From Fomes fomentarius (taxonomy: Eukaryota; Basidiomycota; Agaricomycetes; Polyporales; Polyporaceae), in the NCBI GenBank assembly GCA_022606135.1, contig JABYQN010000002.1, positions 1,240,001 to 1,304,000 of the forward strand: a stretch of DNA of 64,000 nucleotides, written 5' to 3'. Of this stretch, positions 35,048 through 45,867 are shown one piece after another (the first letter of the stretch is position 1; every line of letters begins with the position of its first letter). The translations under genes were made by a program, and so were the position numbers. The notes beneath the pieces are model-generated. The model saw only the letters and a program-made list of their open reading frames with translations, made no database searches and was not told the DNA's origin.

Positions 35048-36663
35048 ATGTCGGCCGACATGAACCCCTCACCACCCCCACCGACAACGAACTTTTCGGA
35101 CCCGCCAAACTACTCCTTCCCGGCCCACCGCCTCGCCCGCGTGCTCCGGAACCCCGAGAAACAGCCCGTGGTCCTCGTCGCATGCGGCTCCTTCAGCCCC
35201 ATCACCTACCTCCACCTCCGCATGTTCGAGATGGCGAAGGACTACGTCCGCCAAAATACCGACTGGGAGATCGTTGGCGGCTACCTCTCCCCGGTCAGCG
35301 ATCAGTACAAGAAGCCGGGACTTCTCAGCGCACATCATCGGTGAGTTCCCTTTTCGCTTGATTGTGTCGTGTCATGTCCCCTCCGTCGCTATGCTACTGT
35401 GGAAAGACGTTTACGAGACTGGATGATGCAGAGCTCTCAGTTGGTATACTTGGGTCACGTGAGCTATGGTTCGGAGCCGATACGCCGGGTACTTAGGCGG
35501 TCTCTGGCAGCGTTGCCTGTGATCAAGCCATCGCTCGTTGGGAGAATGTGTATAGGGCTCTGGGGGCTCGTAGCCTGCACGGGCCCACAGGGCACCTCAC
35601 GTACCACAAGCTTGCAGTCGGCCGAGCTTAGTATGCAGCACGACTGATCATGCGCGGCTTCTCGTCGCATGACGCTGGTGGACAGCCTTAGGGCGACCGT
35701 AGAATGCCGTCGCATGACTCACATGAGAGCTTATTCTTCGCTTCGCGGTCCCATGCGATGTTCAGAATAGGGAACAGCGGTTCTCGTGGTTCATATTCTT
35801 CGCACCCTTGGACTGTTTTCTCGCGGTGAAGCTTGTGAAGAGCCTGTGGCTGCTATCATGACGCTCGCCTGTGCCGTACATGGTATTGGACTTCTCTTAT
35901 TCTCGGAACCGCTACGCTCGTCCTGTGAGCTTCTGCTATGGTACTGCTGATCTCGTGTTGATCGTAGTAGATCATTGCATCAGCGAAACCCCATCGATCG
36001 TGATAGTTTCATTACCTTCTGCGTTGTCCACTCCTTGCCCTAAGTTGAAGTCCATCTTACTGACTCAAATTGACCCACAGAGTGCATATGTGTAACCTCG
36101 CCGCTGAGCAGACCTCACAATGGCTTATGGTCGACCCCTGGGAGGCCTTCCAGTCCTACCAGCGCACCGCCGTCGTCCTCGACCACTTTGAATACGAGAT
36201 CAACACGCGTCTTGGGGGGATCGCCACCGCGGACGGCGGCGCGAAGAAGCCCGCGCGAATCATGCTTCTTGCTGGGTCAGACCTGATTGGCACGATGTCT
36301 GAGCCGGGAGTGTGGTCCGAGCCCGACCTCGACCACATCCTCGGGCGGTACGGTGTGCTGATCATCGAGCGCGCCGGCGCGGATATGGACCAGGCGATCG
36401 ACAATCTGTCCCGGTGGAGGCACAACATCCATCTCATCCACCAGCTCGTCCAGAACGACGTGTCGTCGACAAAGGTCCGGCTGTTCCTCCGCCGCGGCCT
36501 GAGCGTGCGCTACCTGCTCCCGATGCCCGTCGTCGACTATATCGAGCAGCACGGGCTGTACATGGACGACGGGCCGAATGCGAGTCCCGCCTCGGGTGCG
36601 GTGGCTGCGGAGAAGGAGAAGGGCAAGGAGAAAGAAGCGTCCTCGTCCTCGTCAGCCTGCTAA
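35048..36663 (+). CDS. NMA1: Nicotinamide/nicotinate mononucleotide adenylyltransferase
   Basis: Two exons, 35048-35340 and 36081-36663, give 291 residues. The enzyme joins NMN or NaMN to ATP, forming NAD+ or its deamido precursor. The nucleotidyltransferase motif GSFSPITYLHLRMFEMAKDY (the GxFxPxH/T..H class) is near residue 45. Further family marks: EIVGGYLSPVSDQYKKPGL, WLMVDPWEAFQ..YQRTAVVLDHF, IMLLAGSDLIGTM, GVWSEPDLDHILGRYG, and the ATP-phosphate motif VSSTKVR before VRYLLPMPVVDYIEQHGLY. The C-terminus is a short Glu/Lys/Ser tail. The exons join in phase (HH-R-VHMCNLA) across a 740-nt intron, the longest in the window. The start is the first ATG in frame after a pyrimidine-rich leader; two ATGs occur within five codons. 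Confidence 0.94.
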
Positions 36664-37353
36664 TCATGCCCCTTCTTCGCCATTCTCGTTGTCAGCATCT
36701 GCATTCCATCTATTCGCGGGGAGTTGTACGTTTTACTGGCAGTCACCATCTTTTTTCGCTTTATCATCACTAGACGACCTTCATGTATTCCCAGGGGTTC
36801 ATTGCAGAAGGAGAAGCAGAAACATAACGACGTGATGCGGACTAGCAGTCTCATTTGTATAGCTGTATGCATATCGGGTATTGTATGGACATGATAATTC
36901 CACGATCAGTCCACCGGGAATGTTTCCCCCTGACAAGCTTCCGCTGCTAATACTGGCCTGCCCCGAATCGAGAATAGTATGTAAATCTCCTTTGTTTCTC
37001 TTCGTATTCCACACTGGCACGGCCAGTCGAGCGCCATGGTGTCGTCACTGGATGCGGCTTTGAATGTTCGTCCGATGTGGACCATGCAGCATCGCGGCGA
37101 TATAGTTACATATGTATACTGGGGCCATACTCAGCTCGGGCGATATGTGTGCAAGCCGAAAGAACAATGCATAGTATGCGGTTGATCGGTAAGGCGCTTA
37201 CGTAGGTAAGAGTGACACAGTATGTCACCCGCCACGGGTCTGTTACACCTGTCACGAAGTCGCGGCGGAGCGCGACCTGAATTGCTCCCTTCTAACCACC
37301 ATCATCTCCGCGTTCATCTTTGATTAACACAACAATCCACGCGACAAACTCTC
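36664..37353. other. Intergenic region
   Basis: 690 bases between NMNAT and the AT-hook protein. No supported gene; includes the NMNAT 3' UTR and the next promoter. Confidence 0.5.
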
Positions 37354-39891
37354 ATGCGAACGCGACGTAGGCCCGTCCTACAAGACAAGACACCCGGGAA
37401 CACCCCGCAGAAGCCGAAAGCAAAGGCGACTCGCTCTGCAAAACCGAAACTTGTCCCAGTCGTTGAGATCAAGACCAGGCCGCGCAGAGGCCCAAAGGGC
37501 AAGCAGCCGCAGAAGGAGGAGTCTATCAATGGGGAAGAGGGCAAGGAGGAGCAAGGTGAGTTGCAATTGATCTTGCAGGCCTGCATACGCGTTGTGAACG
37601 CGCTGGATCCCCAGAAGTCCCTGCAGCAGCGGCGCAAATAACCCCGATCGCCCAACTGCGTCAAGCGCCGTCGAACCATGCGGATCAGAAACCACCCGTC
37701 AAACGCGGTAGGGGGAGGCCTAGGAAGAACCCTGCACCGGTGGCTCGGGATGTTGCGCAAGGTACGTTCGTTCGGTATCCTTATGTCTACCCATCCGTTC
37801 AAGGCTGGTCAGATGTTCAACCTGCAGCCGAAGATGTTCATATGCACGTAGACGAGGAACCTGAAGGTGACCCTGTTGAACGCACCTACCCCACCCCAAT
37901 TGACTCTGACGACGGCGAGCACGCAGAGCCGTTGGTGGAGGAACGTCCACTGGCCGAGAATGCTGCAGCAGCTGCCACAGGTCTTCGCATGCTTCCGTCC
38001 CCGACGTCCCCTACGGTTCGTCATCAACGCACTCGCATACCCCTCGGCTCTATACCGCCCTCGATTTTCCCTGTGGTTCAGCCTGAGCGCGACAGTACTC
38101 CAGACTCCATTCCTATCGCAGAGGATGACAGCACTGCGTCAGAAGCAGCGAGGGCAATCATGAACACCCCTTCACCCGCTCGTATCATTCGCGCACCCAT
38201 CCCCGTTGAGTCTACTCCACTAGGTAGGCTACCGCCTCTCGAGCGATCTTTGCGTCCATTCTATCAAGCTGGGAGACAAGATAGCAGTATTCGGCGATGG
38301 AACGCAGGTGTAACGCGCGCGTACTCGCCCCTTCCTCCATCGTCACCTCCGCCTGTATCTCCTCTTACGCAAGTTCCCGTCGCATCTAGCTCTCAGCCAC
38401 AGCCTTACCGATACCGCTTTTCGTCCGACGAGCCTGACGAGAATCAGGAGAATCACCCGGTTGCTGGGCCCTCGTACGTGCGTAGAGACAAACCACACGA
38501 CGATGACGATCCTTTCGGTCTGCTAGCAGCTGAGAAGAAGATCAAGGCAATGCGGCAACGTCGTGAACCTGTTGAGTCTTCGAGAGCACCTGGCGCCCCT
38601 CGCGCGCCACTTGGTACATTGGCTATCGACGAGGTCCCGTCGTCTGTGGCTATCCCTGAGCGACTCCCCACTCCTCTGCCTTCCGATGACCATAATATCG
38701 ACGACCTCTACGTCGATGTTGATCCTGTCCCTGCCGGACCGTCTCGCATAGACGATTCGGACGATCTCGAGGACGAAGATAAGGAGAACGTCCCAACCCA
38801 GGACTATGATCTCAACGAAGACAAGGAGAATATGCGCCCACCCCACCTCGTCCTCGATGATTACAGGGAGAATGACGCTCCAGAGGACGTACTCATGGAT
38901 GTGGGAGAGTCGGAAATGGACGACAGGGAGAATGTTCCGTCTATCCCGCCGCTGCTCCTCGCGTCTGCGAAGAAGGGCCTGGACGAGTTGTTAGAGGCGC
39001 CGTCTTCGTCCTCCGCCAGCCCGACCCATGCCCTCCGTACTCCTCACAAGCATCGCAGTGCACACAATCGCACTCCTCTTCCGACTCCACATTTCTCGGA
39101 CGGTGGCCTCTCCGATTCGCCACTCACATCCCGGTCTTTCGGGGTGCGCAACTCGTCCCCGTCCCCCGTCAAGCCTTCTGCTGCGCGACCGTCCACGTCT
39201 GCCGCGGCAATCTCACGACCAGTCCGACAGCCCCTCGCTACACTGGAGCTCGAGGATCCCGAGTCGCCAGTGCCGGCAGCGGCTAAGGTTGCTGGTAAGA
39301 AACGCACGCGTGCGCAGGCAGAGGAGTCAAGTGAAGATTCGGACCCCCGTGCGGCTGTGCGCAGGCTCGAGGCACTCCTCCCGAAGCGCTCCAAGACCCG
39401 CGCGACCGCTGCAAGCAAAGCAGCGCGTGGTGGGAGGGGAGGCGCGAAAGGCAAGGGCAAGGAGCGCGAGAACATTCCCATGAGTGGGGAGAACAGCGAA
39501 GAAGAGGATGATGACAGTGACTCGTCACCGCCGAAGCCTCCAGCTCGTGCACCCCGTGGCCGAGGGAGGGGTGCTGCGAGAGGCCGTGGGAGGGGTAGGG
39601 GTAGGGCAACCACGACACCTACGACCAGTGCTCGTCCAAGGAGTACAAGGGGTCGTTCCACCTCGAGAGGCCGCCCCGCGTCGAAGGGGAAAGGCAAGGA
39701 GAAGGCTGTGGAAGAAGTCGATCCTGAGGAGGACGAGGTGCGTTCTTCTTCGACGTTACGTACGCTCTGTGACTGTGCGTGGTGCTCATGAAGGTTGATA
39801 GGAACGTGCTCGGCAGCGGGAGGCACGCAAAGAGTACTTCCGGAAGCTCCAGGAGTACAGCCTTGAGAAGGAGGACGTGTATGTGATTTGA
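37354..39891 (+). CDS. Large disordered nuclear protein with AT-hook and KEN motifs
   Basis: Exons 37354-37555, 37627-39737 and 39802-39891 give 800 residues. An AT-hook (KRGRGRPRKNP) lies near residue 90, made continuous by the first splice, so minor-groove DNA binding is likely. The N-terminus is Lys/Arg/Pro-rich. The centre is long and disordered with many SP/TP sites (SPTSP, TPSPAR, SSPSP), typical of CDK substrates. Two DKEN motifs (DKENVP, DKENMR) and related RENV/REND/QEN sites lie in an acidic stretch around residues 350-410; KEN boxes are APC/C degrons. A Gly/Arg repeat (RGRGRGAARGRGRGRGR) precedes the C-terminus, which ends in a charged helix (REARKEYFRKLQEYSLEKED). Family not identified. 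A cell-cycle chromatin factor is an inference from motifs only. A 66-nt stop-free GT..AG segment near 37761-37826 could be an alternative intron. Confidence 0.75.
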
Positions 39892-41287
39892 AGGTATCGG
39901 GCTCATCGAAGTTGTCGCTCGGCATTATGCATCGCACCTCGCGGCTCTGGTGTTGGTTTCTCGCACTTGAGACCCTGGTGCCGGTCTACCCTGCCGTTTG
40001 ATTGATTGGTATGGACTCTCGTCTTGGTTGTTCTCGTTTTTTTTGTCTTATCGCTGTGGATACCTAGTCTCATCGTTCGTTCCGCCCTACTCCCGTTTGA
40101 CCCAGCGCTACCATCATCTTCCCTCTTCCCTCTTCCCTGTCCAGTCTGTCGAGTTTCTCTGTATCGTTTCCCCATCGCGTTTTGAGTATCCACCTCCTCG
40201 TGTACATCTACGGTTCCATATCACTGTCCTAATCCCCGCCACCTCTTCCTTGTCCTAGCGACAGGTCTTGGCGCACTTTGTAGGTATGAAAGATTTGAAT
40301 ATGTCTGTATGTAACTATAGCCTTATGGTCACTGTCCCGATTCACGATATCGATCGTTATGCCATGTATGTTCTGTATGAGCGGGACTTCGTATCCCGTC
40401 TCTCTGTTGCGTCTTCGTCCTCTACGATGAGTTGATGTATCGGTCCTTGAGGTTGTTGCCCTCAGCTCTGGCACGGTAGGCGCGTAGGTGGCCATCGATG
40501 CGTTCTATTTCCGTCAATAGCCGTAAGCTCACAGCATTTTTTTAGCAGCACCACAGTCTTGTGTCAGTGCCACGATGCGGTCGGCGGAGCGTAACAGCTG
40601 TCGGCGCCCCGGCGGTATGACCTCGAATAAAGGTATGGCAGATCCACCGGACCGAAGCTTGTCCTTATTCTCAATATGGCACGGGGAAGACACGTCCTGT
40701 CTGAAGGTGCGGCGGGATGAACGACTCCATTCTCGACGGGGAGCATAGTTAGAGGCATTTGTGGACACGGGTGCTGATCCGGGGAACGGAGCCGAGGAGT
40801 GCAAATGTGTAATCATGACTGTGCGTGATTCACGACACCGTGCATGTGGTTATCGGAAGTAACGACGAAGACACTTTTCAAGAGCGAGTAAGGCGGCCAA
40901 AAGGTGGATGACGTTCCTACAGCTCCGATGAAGAATCAGGAACAGTGAGCGGCGCGCTGGCAACAGAATTGGGGCGAGCTGTCGTACCTCGTAAGTGTGG
41001 TATGCGAGTTCTGCAATAGAGTTAACCTTCTTGACCAATTTTCCAGGCGACCGTGCTCGGCGTCGTGTGGGCCATAGCATGCTGTCTTGTGCCGTTGCCG
41101 CACCTAGATTGTGGCCACCGTATCGATGGTGGTGAAACCGAGGACACACGTCTTCTGACATTACGTTGTGTAAGTTGAAATTCACAGAATGCAGCAAAGT
41201 TTCCCATGGCGCTCGCTCTCGATTTTTAGGCTTAGTCCCCCATAAAACTGACACCGTACCTTCGCAAACGGTGGGATTCTCTCTACT
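39892..41287. other. Intergenic region
   Basis: About 1.4 kb with no supported gene. Bases 40000-40260 are pyrimidine-rich (AT-hook gene 3' flank). Overlapping frames at 40529-40816 and 40850-41254 show no family features. Confidence 0.45.
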
Positions 41288-43029
41288 ATGTCTTCACAAT
41301 TCTCAAGCCCATCTATACTCGTCGAGGTCTATGAATCAACGTGAGTGGCAGTTCGCTGTCTACTCTAAAGGTGCTCACTGCTCCCGTCCATGGACGCAGA
41401 CGTGCCGGAACATCCTGCATTTTGGCTGTATTGAGTAAAGCTGCTGGTACTGATGACGATTGTCCCACATTCTCACTTGAATTGTACTATAGCTCTATTG
41501 GTCTACGACTACATCCTCTCCGCGGGAGAAGAGTGGACAGTCATCTGGGGCACCGGAACGATCAAACCCAGAGTGTTGTATGGCATGACGCGATATTCGC
41601 TCATCGCTCTATTTGCTCTGAACTTGAGCACGGGCAGTAGCACATCATTGTTTGTGAGTACTTCATCTTGTGTATGGGACGACGCTCATGCTTCATATCT
41701 AGGGGTGACGATTGAGTTCAGCTTGATGCGGGAACCTACTTATTGACAGTTGCTTGTGCTGCAGCTGTAATGTGATCAACTGGGCCTTGTTGATCGTAGA
41801 ATGTGTCGCCAGGATGACTCCTGGGGGTGAGTGGGCCATGCATCAGAGAACGTTTGAGGTAGCTGACGCAGTGTATCAAGTCTTTTCGGCACTCCGCGTC
41901 TACGCCCTATCAGAAGATTTATGGTTAGCGATGGTCACGTTCTTACTGTCACTTGTGGGTATAGTTTTCGGCATGGTGCGTCCTTATCACCTATTTCTGC
42001 CAATCAACCTGCTTCACGTCAATCTACCTCCTCAGATTATCGGTATCATATGGACAGAAGTTGCCATATTACCACCACCTGCGAACTGTGTCTCCTTTCC
42101 TACGATCTCGCTGGACCTATCATTAACGTGAGTACGAGTTTCATCATAAGCATCAACGAGTCCATTGCTCAGTCTTCTGACCTCCTCTAGCTGTGAGACT
42201 AGCTGTCTGAAGAATTCAGAGTCGCAGATAACTCACGAGCTGCATTTGCTTAGTCACTCTGGTCTCTCGTTCAAGCTTGATAGTTGCCGACATCGTCGTC
42301 GTCATCATTACTTGGAGGAAGACGTATCAAACGTATCGAAAGTCTCAATCAGAGAAAGACCTCAACTTGAAGAACTCGTTCTCACGTGTGATTCTGTTCG
42401 ACGGTGAGTCCTCCCGATTTACTCAAGGATCTTGTTTTCATACCACTTGTTCCGATCATCCAGGGTGCTTGTACATGCTGTGAATAGAATTGGTCGCTGC
42501 AATTCAAGGTTGTGTGCCTACTGACCCTACACCCAGGGTCATCACGTCGCTGAACATTCTGCATACGGTCCTCACTGGCTTATCTGTACGAGGTTTCATA
42601 ACAGTGTTGAGACCTCATCTGACAATGTCGGGATACTCAGACGATATCCGATATTCAGGATGGCGCGAGCTATGTGATTCAGTTTATTGACCCGTATGCA
42701 TGCTTGTTGCCTAGCGACGCGATCATGGGCTTATGTGTTCCTGCAGAATTTCGTCCATTATGATTTCGCACTTCATCCTGGACCTTCGTCGCTGCGACAG
42801 AAACTCAGCCTGTCAACATGATTCACTATCTTGTTTCTCGTTCGGAGAGGCACAGCTTCGCCAACACCCAGAGGTCCACTCTGAGGGCTCTGTTCCTCAG
42901 GCCTCCTCAGATTCAACGCACGGCGACGGCTGTTGGTTTGACAGTGAAGCACAATGCGAATCCGATACCAGTTGTCCTGAGGGTATCATTGTGGAGGTCA
43001 ATCGGGGCATTGAACAGGACGCGCTGTAG
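41288..43029 (+). CDS. DUF6533-type multi-pass membrane protein
   Basis: Multi-exon gene; confident early exons are 41288-41340, 41400-41434 and one from 41493. The N-terminal motif TLLVYDYILSAGEEWTVIW and the following RYSLIALFALNL match the DUF6533 domain that opens a very large basidiomycete family of seven-helix proteins. Later exons keep the family order: VINWALLIVECVARM, VYQVFSALRVYALSEDLWL, MVTFLLSLVGIVFGM, IIGIIWTEVAILPPPANC, LIVADIVVVIITWRKTYQ, ILHTVLTGL and the hallmark RISSIMISHFILDLRRC. The tail is acidic and Cys-containing, ending at 43029. Function is unknown for the family; a receptor-like role is only guessed from topology. Exon borders between 41650 and 42760 are approximate, and weak donors leave open that this copy is damaged. 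Confidence 0.7.
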
Positions 43030-43823
43030 CATGAAGGGAATACCGTGTCTGTCAGTAATAACAAGCCCCAGCGTGCGATGATACACGATTTTTTTTACCT
43101 TGCTCTATGCTCACCTAGACGATACGCGAAAACCATGTGGTGACTCATGACAGACATGATACTCGCAAGGTCGAGTATACCTGTGAAAGCGGAGACACGA
43201 TTACTACTTGGAGCTTGAGTGACTGAAGATGTGCCGCGGAGCGCATTCTACCTGTCTGGGGCACGATCTGGAAATACTTGGAGATGAACGGGTATTCTCC
43301 ACTATGGAGGCACCACAAGACAAACTCCGCAGCATCAATACATGCTTCCGCATACCCCCACTACAAGTCGAGGAGGTTTCCTCTCATGGTTGGGAAACAT
43401 CCCTCCGCGGCTTCTTCGGGGACCCGAAGTGGACTGGGAATCCGCCGGCGAGCATGACGGTAGTGAAGACGGCGCTGCCGCTTCGTTGTGGCTCGGGACG
43501 TGTGCGGCGACACCCAACAGCAGCAGAGGACTGGCACAGCGCTGTATCTGAGGGAAAATTGGATGACTCCCAAGAGTGAAGCTGCAGCTTGAGGGTGAGG
43601 CAGTTCTCCAGTAACTTGGGAAGGGGGGCTGGGCGAATGGTATGTACTGATACTGCGGGCCGATCCTGAATTGGAGGATCAGATCTGTGAGGCGTGGTGT
43701 TTCCAACAGCGTTTGGAGAAGGGAATTGATCTGGGAATGCCCACACCAGTCAACTTGTTGGAGGAGCCGTCGGCCGCGCATATCCGAGTGTTACTAAGCT
43801 TCTTGCATGAGCGCTTCTCCCTC
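43030..43823. other. Intergenic region
   Basis: Frames overlap on both strands (43229-43579 plus; 43335-43781 minus). None shows a recognisable family. The right part is the promoter of the flavin-reductase-like gene. Confidence 0.4.
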
Positions 43824-45154
43824 ATGCTCCCCTTACTATCATTCAGCAAGTTCGTCCACCAGTACACACTGCCAGTCTTCAAGCGATCTTCCATCGTTCT
43901 GCGCAGCCACCCCGCACTGCACGCCTCCGAATTCCACTTCCGCAAGTACAGCAATAGCACACATCCCAAACCCACGATGTCAAACCCACCGCTCCCGCCA
44001 TTTGCGAAGGAAACACCTCCCAAATTCACCGAGAGCCCGAATCCTAACTTCACTTACGGCCAGAAGGTTGATGGCACCGAGTACGGGAAGAATTGGACCG
44101 AAGGCGAACACGCGGGGTGGAAGACTATCGACACCGCCACCGCCGATCCCGCGTGAGTGTGCTGAGTGCACTGATTCACTGAATATCTCTCGTTTGCGAT
44201 ATGCTGATGAGGTTACTTAGGAAACTCGTAAGTCAAAGCGTACGCTAGCTGGACGATACTCATGGCTAGTCTGTGCAGTATCCCCTCATGATCAGTGGAA
44301 TCGTCCCGCGGCCGATCGCGTTCGTGTCGAGCGTGGCGGAGGATGGTACTGAGAACCTTGCACCGTTCAGGTATTCCCGTCCCCGTGAACCCGAAGGGTT
44401 GAGTGTGGTACTGATAGATATCCGTCTAGCTGGTTTAATATGGTACCGCCACATTCTCTGCGACGGCTACTAAGCAACGGTTCACAACGGAATCACACAG
44501 GTCACTCACAATCCCCCGCTGATCTCGGTCTCGATCTCTGCCAGACCGAAAGGCGGCCCGAAAGATAGCACACACAATATCAAGGCCACGAAGGGGTTCA
44601 CAGTCAACATCATCAGCGAGGCGTTTGTCGAGAATGCTAACATCACCTCTATCGACGCTCCTACGGGTGTTAGCGAATGGCCGATCTCCGGACTCACGAA
44701 GGAACCCAGCGCGAGTGTACTTGCGGCTCTGAGGGAGCGTTCTCGGCGACTCACATGCATAATACTTTCAGATCCACGTCAAGGCCGCACGAGTGAAGGA
44801 GAGCGCGTTCAGCATGGAATGCGAGGTCAGCACTCAATCTCTCGCCCTCGGATCCCTCGCTCGAATCTCTGACATCCGCTTCTCCTACAGCTCTATCAAG
44901 CCCACGATATCGTCCATCCCGTCACAGGCCAGCATACGACCACGCTCGTTCTCGGACATGTCAAGGCGATCCACGTCCGGACTGACGTCCTGAACGAGCG
45001 CGGCGTCGTCGACATTACCAAGTTCAGACCCGTCGGCCGCTTGGGCGACATCTCGTACGAGCGCATCGGGGACGTCTTCCGTCTGCCGAGGGCACAGTGG
45101 ACGTTAGAGGGCGAGAAGGTGCAAGAGTTCTTGAACGGCGTCGGGAATGCGTGA
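43824..45154 (+). CDS. Flavin-reductase-like (FMN-binding split-barrel) protein
   Basis: Proposed exons run from ATG 43824 (or 43977) to 44152, then 44221-44227 (7 nt), 44279-44370, 44430-44442 (13 nt), 44501-44716, 44772-44825 and 44891-45154. Every junction keeps frame and rebuilds conserved sequence: AKLYPLMISGIVPRPIAFVS, GTENLAPFSWFNMVTHNPPL, ISVSISARPKGGPKDSTHNI, GFTVNIISEAFVENANITSI. The flavin reductase-like domain binds FMN, and its members reduce free flavin or act as oxidoreductases. The C-terminal half has RVKESAFSMECEL and GHVKAIHVRTDVLNERGVVD. From 43977 the protein is 273 residues. From 43824 it gains 51 basic, Ser/His-rich residues (FKRSSIVLRSHPALHASEFHFR) that could target mitochondria. 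Converges with the helicase gene. Confidence 0.85.
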
Positions 45155-45867
45155 CGCTTCCGTCGCAACGAGATGTCAGGAAAGACCTTTTCTATTCACT
45201 CAATTATCCAGGTTGTGTAAGAGCCTATCGAGTTCGAGATACGGAAAGATGGTGTGAAGAGGAAGCATCTGTGTTCATATCTGCACACGCAGTCCTTCCT
45301 GCACTCTATCGTCGTGCACTGCAGCCAGAGACGTTGCGGTTAGGTCTAGAGTGCGCTGAGACGAAATCTCGAGAGGCACTGAGACTGCATGGATACAAGA
45401 GCACCAAAAGCCAATAAGTGCTCGAAGAGGGACGTTCATTGTCGCAAACACAGTGGTGGTTCTGATCCCTCGGCATCCCAACTAGGTGTTACTATCACTC
45501 GGGAAGAGCAGATAGACTCTCCCCTTCGAAGTCGAAAATAGTGGCATAACTTGTTCGCTGTTATAGCTGTCCCGTGTGGGTGAATTGCGCAGATTACTCA
45601 GCCTGAAGTCTAGTGGCGACAATCATCTGTTACTTTGTTACTTACCGTGGCTCTGGGTCTGGTAACCAATTCTCAACGTTCTTAGTACTAGAGGTCCAGA
45701 GGTCTGACCGTCACTACGATGGAACGACTCTAGTGCAATCAGCCAAGATACTAGCAACCAAGAAAATAACACACAGATCAGACAATACAACAGCCCGAGG
45801 TCAAACTACGATACAAAAGACACAATGAAGCATCCAAGGCATACCACACCGTTCCGCACTCGGAAAC
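45155..45867. other. Convergent intergenic region
   Basis: 3' flanks of the flavin-reductase-like gene (+) and the helicase gene (-). No supported gene. Confidence 0.5.

Noticed and set aside
38941..39937. 297-codon minus-strand frame opposite the AT-hook gene
   Set aside because: Antisense shadow of the Ser/Arg/Glu-rich coding strand; the + strand has AT-hook, KEN motifs and consistent splicing.
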